DNA of 64,000 bases from Siderastrea radians. Lineage: Eukaryota > Cnidaria > Anthozoa > Scleractinia > Rhizangiidae. The position numbers and the translations under genes are program-made. Numbering within the stretch: the stretch's first letter is position 1; every line of letters starts with the position of its first letter. Where the stretch lies: assembly GCA_964017195.1 (NCBI GenBank), contig OZ024890.1, positions 65,205,867-65,269,866 of the forward strand. Direction: 5' to 3'. Below are positions 35,509 through 45,200 of the stretch, in pieces. Below the pieces are notes generated by a model, which was not told the origin of the DNA, did not search any database, and was given only the letters and a program-made list of their open reading frames with translations.

Positions 35509-38500
35509 AGGCTAGGTTTGATCTTTCTTAATAGAAATTAAACTATTATAAACAGAAGGATCCTTTGTGCGATTATCAGGCATGTAAATTATGTTTTTGC
35601 AACGCGAAACCTTTGCAGAATTTCAATTTCTGGCTCCAGGGTTAAGCGACAACTGCGAAAACTGAGTCTATTTACCTATACGAAAAAGGACAACATAAAT
35701 AAGGAGTGTCTTAGGTTTTACAAAAAGTACTTCTGAAATAGCTCACAGTTACGGCTTTAATAAAATATAGGTTTTTACCGTTTCGTGACTTTCCATCAGT
35801 TGTGTTGTTATCAGCCATTGTATTGCACACTGGTTTTGCCACTGGCTAAAACTGCATAGTATATTGGATAATAAAATCCTCTTTTCCTTGGCTAACGATC
35901 TTTGCTTACGTCTTTTTAAGAAAATCATGATATTTATTTCATCGTGATACGGACTTTTTCGGTGTGGGAGTGGTTAATGTCAGAAGAAACGACGTGACTG
36001 AAAAACAAAAACAGCTAGATTCTTCAGTCTTCATGTGTCAGGTCAGATATGAAAGAATGCGGTTCTGATAACTTAACGCTTGCTCTGTGAATGATAAGTT
36101 CGTTCAAAACACTGAATTTTACGTGTAGTACTAACGTCAAGACATCTATTTAAAAGAGCACAACAAGTACAACAATTTGTGTTTCTCTGAACTGTGTTCA
36201 TTTCGAAACTCTTTTGCTTCGCCAGTGAATGTGGAAAATATACGACTACTGCTAGATCGGTGTCTAAAAGATAACAACGAACGAAGCAATTTTATTTTGA
36301 AGTTAGTGGAATATAAATCATGGTAAATGAAGCAGAATCTTTAGGACGCGTTTACAAGTTCGTAAAACGACAGAAAAGGAACTGAGTATAGTACATTTCA
36401 TAAAAATATCGTTTTGATATCGATGCCAACAGGCGCAGCAAGGTAAGTACACGGTTCTGATAAATCAGTCCTTTTGCAGTCTCCATTCAGAGCTTCTTCG
36501 TCGAATTCAGTTATCTGAGGAGCTTTGCATAAATATTTTAAAATAAAATCCGTTAGCTAGAATTAAAAGAGAGGAAAAGTGGACAAGCTCGAAAATTTTG
36601 CCACAGTTTCATGTCTTGAAGACTAGAGCACTTACACCGAGTCGCCGAGAGATAAAGCTTTCCGGAGTCTCTCTGTTCACGTCCCGTTGAGTTTCGTTCT
36701 GGTTTGTTTTCGGCTAAGTAGCCATGGTCTCATGAGTTTTCGAAACGAATTTCGTTTGTAAGGTTTTAGCAGATGGTATAAACGCGTGCTTGGGGTTGTT
36801 TCACTTCACTTAGTGTTCTGAGTTGGACCTGGCTTAATTGAGCTACAAAACCGGCATAGAATATTGGTCGAAGTTTTCGTTTGCTACTCAGGATTTAACA
36901 CGGCTTAGTTTAGTCTATAGACTCGCCTAGGAAAAAAACAAATTTTCCCTTCGGTTACTGTAAAATAAAGTACTTTTCTCACTCGACTGATACAAATGTG
37001 GTTAGTACCGTTGAACACACCACCCAGGTTTACAAATTACGAAACATCTTAAAATTGGATCGAGGGTCATTCTCAATCACCAGTAAAGAAACATACAACT
37101 TACAAGGCTTTAAAAAAGTGTTACGTAAGTAATGTTGTTTTTTAACATGGTGTCGACAATATCATAAAGGCCATGCAGCTTTGAATGCATGGTGATAAAT
37201 TAAATGTTTTTTGCCCTTTTTGATCTTTACAAACTGTGAATTTAAATACCCTTGGCAAAACTAAAATATTTTGTGTTGTCATGATCCCTGCCTTAGTGTG
37301 TATTTTCACTGGCAGTGAGATATTTAAGAGTATTGGATCTACGTTCATAACATATGATTTTGTTGTCTTTTAGGTTTTTTGTTAGCATGTAATGGACAGA
37401 TTAAAAGTGGGGCTGGGTATTTCTCGGGACTTCTAATATCTAGTTCACTGACTTTATCACTAAAACCTTTAAAACGAAGAAAGACATTTTAAGGGAAAAT
37501 AATGGCTCTCGAAATTTCGCCGCCGAGCCGAGTTGCAAATGGACATGAGTGATTACAGGTTGAAGCAAGCTGTAAGAATCGTGTTTGTGTAAAAGAAGGG
37601 TGCGCAAATTAGCCCGTATACTGGCCAAAGTTTTTTCACAAGATCACACCATTAAAGTGAAACTTTCTCTGGGTTGAATTAAGCTAAAAACAAAGTAAAA
37701 ATTGGTCACCTGTGAGCAGATTGTCAAAAACATCGATCCATGCCTAGGTGCACATAATATATATGTGTATGTATTATTCTTGTAGAAACTTTTCGAAATA
37801 TTCGGGGTTACTTACATTGGTTAGAACATGGGCCGACACGAAGTCTTCGCTACACGAAGAAGCTACGCCCAGGATATCTTAATGAATGATTTCGCTTGTG
37901 AGAATCTCGATAAGTTGCTTATTTTGCGGGGTTAAGCTTGTTCCGCCATAGTGTAAAGGAGATACTGCGTGGGAGTAAAGTTATTCTACCTTTTGCACTG
38001 AAGCTGTCATATGTCAATAGAGGTTCTCAAAACACATCTGCAGCCAAGGGAATTGCAAAAAAGCAATTACTCGTTTATTGCTGCAAAAAAAAAACTGGCT
38101 TTGTGCCACAATATTTTTCGAGCTTGTCCTCCGCAAAAGCTAGAGTTTTTTTCGGTGCGTTTTTATCAAATTACTGCACTGTTAACTCCACAGACTTTGT
38201 TTTTGGCTAGGTTTCCCATAACATGCATATATCAATTCATTTGAACAATTTATTCTCATCATGCATCGTCCTTTGTGACTTGTCTTTCGATTTTGTCTAT
38301 TCAATTTACGGACCTTCAAAAAAGCTGCTTAAAAATTGTTGCCCTCGGCTCTATCAGTGTACCTTTCATGGGTAAAACTCTTCGGGCTTGATGTGAAAGC
38401 TTTGAAAACACAAGGCTTGTTTCTCTTATTATTCTTTAATTATCACCAACAGAAAACACAGTTTACGCTTTGAATTTCGCGTGGTTTTTAACTGAAGATA

Positions 38501-39380
38501 AAAACACTTTCATTAAGATTTTATCTTTACAACCATGGGCTCATGAAACGTAAGCGGAATTTTAGGGTGATAATTGCCGTTTCTCGCCAGTTTTGCGGGT
38601 CTAGAATGGTTAAACAGAAAATTTGCATCTTGTTATTTGAGCCGAATATTTGAACGAGCAAAACAGCTAGTATAAAAACGAATAGAACTTAATTTGTTTT
38701 ATAGCTTTGAAAAGAGAGGAGTTTGGCAAAGACATTCAAAGGATTGCCACACAACCGATTTATAGAATAAGATTAGTTTATTTCATCTTTTCCCCACATC
38801 TATCCGTTTTACATATATGCGCATTAAATTAGCGTTGCTCTTATTTGCCCTAACTACCAACGGCACATCTACAGAAAAAAATCAATTCTAGCAAAAGGCC
38901 AACATTGCGAGACCACGGCGTATTACCAGGCGCCAGTCGGTGTTGGGCCAGCAGTCTCCTCTACGACAAAATGTGTCCCGTGAGTGGACTTTACAACGGC
39001 GTTTTTCGAGGCATGGTAGAGGGTCAGAATGCCCCACGATAGAGTATATAAACCGTTAGATCCAAAACGGCTGCCACATTCACTCATTTATTGTTGGCGA
39101 ATCAATTAACGTGCGTTCACAGCTTGTTGAAGAAATGAACAGTTCTTTGGATAAGGGCGCTGCTTAATGATTCTAGCAGCGCCCATGACCAATCCTTGGG
39201 CGACAAGCATTTCTTTAAAAAACTGCTACGCATTCAACCAACTGCAAGAAAAGGCAAAACACCCTCTGGACTCATTAACATACTTACTACCAAAAGCTAA
39301 TTAATTTTAGAGCAGCCGACTCAATATAGAGAACTACTACATCTCAGTATTCCGGTAAATGTTCTTTTCTCCTCCGGGCC
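35509..39380. other. Intergenic, no gene firmly recognised
   Basis: A strong donor-like AAG|GTAAGT at 36,440-36,447 follows a short ATG frame from 36,424 (MPTGAA...), which could be the start of an unseen gene. No downstream exon is recognisable. Positions 37,683-37,900 form a diverged direct repeat with 40,776-41,005. Otherwise nothing is identified. Confidence 0.3.
37683..37900 (+). repeat. Diverged direct repeat, copy 1
   Basis: CCTGTGAGCAGATTGTCAAA then AACATCGATCCATGC, and further on CGAAGTCTTCGCTACA and CTACGCCCAGG. The same order is seen at 40,776-41,005 with substitutions, 3.1 kb downstream. They could be two copies of a dispersed element or a local duplication. Confidence 0.55.
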
Positions 39381-39429
39381 TTAAAACCAGGTTGTTACTG
39401 CAACTGTTGATTCTCCTTTGCTAGTGAAC

Positions 39430-39700
39430 TCATGCATCACCAACACGAAGACACAGCGTGCTTACCATTCATCCTAAAATCCCAGAAATTCCGGTTGAGA
39501 ATCAAATGGTTCAGACATTTTCCAAAGAATCCACCACAAATTTTCGTGGTATCTCCAGGGGTACTCCTATTTTCCAGTTCGGAGCGGAAAGGCGGCAACT
39601 TCCGCTCATTCGCCTTTACTACCGTATCCAGCCCGGGTTCAGTCCAGTCTCCTTTCAACAAAAGAATGACAATCGCCATCTCTTTCTGTTAGTATGTTAG
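39430..39700. repeat. Element-like stretch open in three frames
   Basis: Plus frames at 39,432-39,692 and 39,458-39,700 and a minus ATG frame at 39,437-39,679 (80 codons, starting MAIVILLLKGDWTEPG) overlap almost completely. Long openness on both strands without any domain suggests a repeat fragment of unknown origin rather than three genes. Confidence 0.3.
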
Positions 39701-39895
39701 TTTTGGAAGACTCTTACCAACGGTCATCCCAACCGGTTTTCTTCTGCAAATTGTTAGCACTCACAATAGCGCGAGGTAAACATCACTAGGCTGTCAAGTG
39801 GCCCAGGGTAAATTACTGTTACACAACATTGCCCAACCCCGTGACTGCGAATGCAATGCGAGCCAAATGCCTCTATTAGGCCCGGTGGAAGTAAT

Positions 39896-40031
39896 GTACA
39901 ATACAATACAATACAATACAATACAACACAACACAACACAACACAACACAACACAACACAACACAACACAACACAACACAACACAACACAATACAATACA
40001 ATACAATACAATACAATACAATACAATACAA
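39896..40031. repeat. Pentanucleotide microsatellite (ACAAT / ACAAC)
   Basis: About 27 perfect five-base units: a few ACAAT, about 13 ACAAC, then ACAAT again. It directly abuts the 3' end of the LINE fragment on the minus strand (AACTTTATTG is AATAAAGTT on the element strand), so it is best read as the expanded LINE tail. Open frames across it, giving NTTQH-type or VLCCV-type peptides, are artefacts. Confidence 0.95.
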
Positions 40032-40469
40032 ACTTTATTGCATTCCCCAAAGAGGCTTTTCAGTGACAATGCGATTACGATAAAATCATAGAAAATTACA
40101 ATAAGATACAATAAAATAGAGATCAGACACTACAATAAAATTATAGAAACAACGGTAAACTTGTAAAAGAGTTTCAATAAGATAGAATAAGTAATGATAA
40201 GAAACAGCAAGACAAATTCGCTGCGGGCTATTTGATAAGATTCTAGCCAAAAGATTAGCTCTTAAGTTGCGTTTGAACGAAGCAACAGAGTTAATTAAAT
40301 TGAGGGAAGTATATTTAGGCTGTTCCACAATAACGTGACAATTCGGTAGAAGAAGGTCCTTTGTCCGGACTTGGTCTTAAAAAAGGAATATGTAGAAGCT
40401 GCGAACTTCGAGACACGCTTCCACTTACTTCCCCTATTTTTGTGAACTGTGAGGAAAGATATTGGGGGA

Positions 40470-40483
40470 GGGGGGGGGGGGGG
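40470..40483. repeat. Poly-G run (14 G)
   Basis: Mononucleotide G run inside the LINE fragment, preceded by another short G-run. It disrupts the element's reading frame. Confidence 0.95.
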
Positions 40484-40523
40484 TAGCGGAACCGGTCATA
40501 CACTTGAAGGCTAGCACAACGTC

Positions 40524-40581
40524 AACCTCGTTCCCAGGGTCTCTCTCTCCCCGCCCCGAGAGAGACCCTGGGAACGAGGTT
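40524..40581. mobile_element. 58 bp palindrome inserted in the LINE
   Basis: Arms AACCTCGTTCCCAGGGTCTC and GAGACCCTGGGAACGAGGTT are perfect complements around a short C-rich centre. The insertion interrupts the reverse transcriptase frame just after ILKDL. One arm recurs near 35,050. It behaves like a minimal foldback element. Confidence 0.8.
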
Positions 40582-40775
40582 GCGTAGGTCTTTTAAGATG
40601 GGAGTAATATGATCGAACTTTCTTGTTGTAATGATGATACGGGCTGCGAAGTTTTGAACAGCTTGAAGCTTGAGCAGATTTATGGTATACCGGCCTTTGA
40701 TCTTAGACAACACTGTGTAAATTATTATTATATAAAAATTTAGCTTTCCCTACCGTGGATTAAAAAAGAGATAAA

Positions 40776-41005
40776 AATAAATATAATTTGGTTGCCTGTG
40801 AGCAGATTGTCGAAAACATCGAATCATGCTTATCACTTATGTGCTTTAATTTTTTCCTCCGAGTATCAGAATCAGAAGTGGTTTCACGTGAATCGGTCCG
40901 AGGCAATTTTCTCTGGTTGAACTTGGCAGTTCTTCGGGCAGTGCGAAGTCTTTGCTACATAGGATCGCTACACCCAGGTTGCATAAATGTATGATTTCGT
41001 CCATG
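40776..41005 (+). repeat. Diverged direct repeat, copy 2
   Basis: Partner of 37,683-37,900: GCCTGTGAGCAGATTGTCGA then AACATCGAATCATGC, GCGAAGTCTTTGCTACA, CTACACCCAGG and ATGATTTCG in the same order. Confidence 0.55.
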
Positions 41006-41413
41006 CTCGCTTGGGTGACCTGTGCTTCTGTCTGCCTTCAAGGGAACAAACCTCATACTCTATAGCATGATTGTTACAACACTGGGCTGTCAACACAGTG
41101 CAGTGCAATAATAGCCTTCCAGGTTGCAGGTGAAAGTTTGCCAAATTAAACACCAGTGGGAGTCATATAACCCAACTGTGTTTAACCACATACACTCGAA
41201 TGACTTTCGTACGTTGGCATTTTGAGGTCTGTTAAATCTTACTCATTTTAAAAATTATTGAGATAGTGTATGAAAAACAAATAGAAAAAAATTGTGATGG
41301 GCTCCTGATAAATCGTAAATCCAGCACTCTGGGATAACTCCGTCATCGTTACATTTGCAGGATCCGCAAATCCGTGAAAATCGTCCACTGAACTTGAGAT
41401 TGGAACGACTTTA
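41006..41413. other. Intergenic, no gene recognised
   Basis: Short AT-rich spacer between a repeat and the TTAA element. No supported feature. Confidence 0.4.
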
Positions 41414-41417
41414 TTAA

Positions 41418-42023
41418 CCCTTTCCCGTCAGCGTTTTTTCCTTAGAAAAACGCATTTTTTACCGCTAAAGCGGTTTTTGAAGTGCTATGTTGCCAAATGC
41501 CACTAAACTTTGCTACAAAAGCGTTTTCTTACATTTTAGCTAAATTTTGAGCCAGCTTCTGTTGTAAATTGTACAATTGTACATTATTCTGCTTTCACGC
41601 ATGCGCATAAGCCAAAATTTGGACTGTGTTTTTTTTGCTGATTCGTTTCTAATTTTTTTCTCGCTTCTTTTGCTTTCCGTTTTCTCTCCCTTACTTTTCT
41701 CTTTATGTTCTACCCTTTATCACCTTTCTATCTACTGGAAAAGTTTTGGCCTCAGCCCTTCTAAAAACCTGGAAATGGAACATTGATCGGTGACTTGGCC
41801 TATTTTACTACCAACTTTGCAGCCAATTGGACACGTTTTTTATGGTATAGCTCTGCCAGAATTTGGTCGATATTCAAAATGGACACACGTATGGATGGAT
41901 CTGTCCTTGCTGTGTTAGCTGCTTATCAAAACGATCTGGTGACGTCAAAAATGATGACGTCACAAGTGGCTTAATAGTTCCCGACTTCAACGTCGGGAAA
42001 ATACAACTCTTGACGGAAAAGAG
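41418..42023. mobile_element. 606 bp non-autonomous piggyBac-like element
   Basis: Ends are TTAA|CCCTTTCCCGTCA on the left (TTAA at 41,414-41,417) and TGACGGAAAAGAG|TTAA on the right (TTAA at 42,024-42,027), so the TTAA target duplication and CCC-starting termini of the piggyBac superfamily are both present. There is no transposase frame. It contains two TGACGTCA palindromes near its right end and lies 244 bp upstream of the VCPIP1 start codon. Confidence 0.75.
41940..41962. promoter_or_regulatory. Two CRE palindromes carried by the TTAA element
   Basis: Perfect TGACGTCA at 41,940-41,947 and 41,955-41,962, spaced 15 bp start to start. The pair sits about 300 bp before the VCPIP1 start codon, a plausible promoter position. 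Binding by CREB/ATF factors is inferred from the motif only. Confidence 0.5.
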
Positions 42024-42180
42024 TTAAGACAGTCGGATTATCTGTGTCAGCGCTCCCCCAAGCCTCCCATCCTCTCGTTGGTCCCCTTCCCGCCCTACCC
42101 CACGTTATATCCCTCTCCCCTCCCCTCCCCACTCTCTCCCAACATCTCATCAACAATTCGACACCAGGCTCACTCGTGCC

Positions 42181-42219
42181 ATGCGCAAGGCAACAAACGA
42201 GATCAAGAAAATGAACTGA
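42181..42219 (+). promoter_or_regulatory. Candidate upstream ORF of VCPIP1
   Basis: A 12-codon ATG-to-TGA frame ends 48 bp before the VCPIP1 start. It would lower main-frame translation if it is in the mature 5' leader. The transcription start is not visible in the sequence. Confidence 0.35.
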
Positions 42220-42267
42220 AAACGGAAGCGAGAAGTTTCCTTGTTTTCATTGTTGTTTCTGATCACG

Positions 42268-45200
42268 ATGTGGCGAGGGTTGAGGGTTTACAGTGGAATT
42301 TGCCCGGACCCTGAGTGTCACGCTAAACTTTATTTCCCATCGTACGCGTCTTCCAGTGTTGAATGCACGGGATGTGGACAACACCATGCGAAAGAAAGCT
42401 TACTCAACGTTGAAGAAATTGAAGACCCTGATGTCGCTTTGCGAAGCCTTCTTCGTTCCGTGTTGCTCGGCCAGACCTCCTCCAAGACCACACCAGACCT
42501 TGTGAAGGTCAAGGGGTATTCAAACTATCACTGTAAGCTGTTGTCGCCGCTTTTGACTCATTATGGCATGGACAAACGGACTGGGGAAGGCAAGCTTTTG
42601 AGCGAGATGGGTCAAGGAGAAGTTTTTGACTGTGCGCTTTTGGGTGATCGCGCTTTTCAAATCGAGTCCGAACACATGGAAACTGCTGGTTATGGAAGGG
42701 ATAAAACAGGCTCACTTTCATATCTTAAAAATACGCTCGAGGCCATCAAAGTTGTCAACGACAACGAAGAGAGACTTGTTCCTGTTCATGTTGACGGGGA
42801 TGGTCATTGTCTTGTTCACGCCATTTCGCGCGCTCTTGTTGGACGAGAAATCTTCTGGCATGCTCTCAGAGCAAACCTTAAGAGCCATTTGAAAACTGAA
42901 TTGCACAAGTACAAAGGACTGTTCAGAGATTTCATTCATGATGACGAATGGAAAGACATCGTCTCTGAAGCTGACCCTTACTTTGAACCTCCTGACGGAG
43001 AAGGGCTTGGGCTGAGAAATATTCATTTATTTGGCCTGGCTAATGTTCTTCACAGACCTATTATACTCCTAGACAGTGTGTCAGGGATGCAGTCCAGTGG
43101 TGATTACACTGGTATATTTCTTCCCGCACTAATACCAGAAGAAAAATGCAAAAGAGACAATATTTTCAATAAACCTTTAGCGGTAGCTTGGAGTAGTTCC
43201 GGGCGTAATCATTTTGTTCCCCTTGTTGGAGTGAAAGGCAGGCCGCTACCAAAGTTGCCTCATTGGTTGATCCCCAAAGCATGGGGAATACCAAATGAAG
43301 TGGTCAAACGATATGTTGAATTTGACTCAGAAGGCCATTGTTTTATTGGTGGGGAGCGATGCCTTCAGGAAAAGTACCTTCAAAGATTGGTTAAAGCCAT
43401 GGATGACCTTTTCATCAAGAAATACAGCATTGCTGCTCAGCTAGTGACTGAAGTTCACCAGTTTGTTTATAAGCCGTCTGGAATGGTTGGTGTTAAACCT
43501 GAAACTGTCACCAAAGCAACAAAATTGGCAGTTACTGATGGCCGGCTCTACAGATGCCTGTCGTGCAATGCGCTGTGTGAGCTGCATGTGGACATTTCAT
43601 CTGAAATGCTTAAGCCAGGAGGAGAGCTGTACAATATTGCAATGCAAACTCATGGACCACTCAAAGAAGGAGTTAGCTATGCATTTCCAGCTCATGAAGT
43701 GGTGTGTGTCTTTGATGCAGAGAGAGACACATTGGTCGCCGTGAAACACAAGGTAAATGTACAAGAATGTTCTGTATAGATTAATAAATAACTTGTAACA
43801 TCTTTTAAATAAGTAGATGTTAAAAATAATGAGGCTACATACAGCTGTATGATCACCTATTTGGCACATGTAGCAGGTCTCAAGTGAAGTCAAGTTTATT
43901 GTACATGTATACTGTTTAGACTTATTTACAAAAGAAAAGGAAATAACAAGGTATTACAAGGAAAGTCAGGGAAAGTCCAGTGTGACGAAGGGAGCAAATA
44001 ATCAACTACAAGCTATAACATCATTGGTAGCTGGCATATGTGGCAATAAGTTTTGAGTGATAAACATTAACATACGTGTAGGTGTTGCCCTGAACTACCA
44101 CAACTTACTTTAAAAATTTTGTTGTTGTGTGAGCAAGTTTAACCTACAACAGTTGAAACCACCCATTTACATTAAGGTCCCATCAAGCATACTCAGCCCT
44201 GAACAGGTGTTCTGGTTATCGCCCTCAATGACAGCTCTGGCTGTTGAAATGCATCACATTTGAGGTCTTTATTACTTAACTGACCAATCAGGTCCGATAA
44301 TCAGAGACACTTCCAACTCGGTGACAATTAACTTTTCACTTGAGTCTGAGTCACCAACAGCATTCTTTGACTTTGCAAAGACTGTCCTCACCCAGATACC
44401 CAGGGGGCATCCCGATCTATTTGTGAACATTTAGTGATGGTCATAACCACAAAGGGTGGAAAGATGTGTACGGTAAGTAATTCATTGAAACATGCTGTTT
44501 ACTCCGTCTTCTCCAGTGGGAACTGATTGAGAATACTATGATCATGTAAAAATTAATTAACATGCGAAGTCTAAAAGGAAAAACGTGAAAACCAGTTTTA
44601 AACGCTGCATTTAGAATAATAATTATAATAATAATTTTATGACTGTTTCTTTGCAGTGTACCTGTAGATGTTTGCATGTTAGGATGGCAACTCTTGCCTA
44701 CACAGCCATTTGTATCTCTGTAAAATTTGGTATTTTTCAGAAAAGAATATCTCCTTCAGTTTTCATCATTTTCCTCATATATGCAATATTTGCTAAACAT
44801 TCAATTTGTCTTTTTTTTTGTTTGCCAAGTTTAATTAATTTTGTGGTGGTTTATGACTGCCGACGTAAGTTCAGAGTTCATCCTATTTATACATGACCAA
44901 GATTCACCTTTGCCATTGTTTATCTTACTGACTTAGCAATGTTATTTTTGGTGTGTTTGAACAGAACGTGACCCTGCTTGAATGTCATCTTTGTCATGGT
45001 CCTCTTCGCCGTGTCAAATCAGATGGCAGTCCAGTGTATGTGAATGGTGACAGGACGACAACACCTGTTGAAGGCAGGAGTCGCTGTGGGTGTGGATTTA
45101 AACATTACTGGAATGGAAGAGAATATGACAACATGCCAGAAAGGTGGGTATATAGTGATTCCAACAGGGGAATGTTTGAATACACAATCATGTACATGAA

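Larger units (their letters stand above)
40032..40735 (-). mobile_element. 5'-truncated non-LTR retrotransposon (LINE), reverse transcriptase C-terminus
   Basis: On the minus strand 40,713-40,582 encodes LQAVQNFAARIIITTRKFDH followed by ITPILKDL, the conserved C-terminal end of reverse transcriptase in non-LTR elements of the CR1/L2/jockey type. After the inserted palindrome it continues as YLSSQFTKIGEVSGSVSRSS and SFKRNLRANLLA. Frame changes and stops make it a dead copy. The 3' end is an AATAAAGTTTGTATTG-like tail extended as a microsatellite. The N-terminal reverse transcriptase and endonuclease parts are missing. Confidence 0.8.

Noticed and set aside
39754..40111. Several overlapping frames giving VLYCI / NTTQH repeats (up to 105 codons)
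   Set aside because: Pure translation of the pentanucleotide microsatellite, open on both strands because the units contain no stop.
37683..41005. LTR retrotransposon bounded by the two direct repeats
   Set aside because: No gag, protease, reverse transcriptase of LTR type or primer-binding site between them; the only reverse transcriptase piece is LINE-type and in minus orientation.
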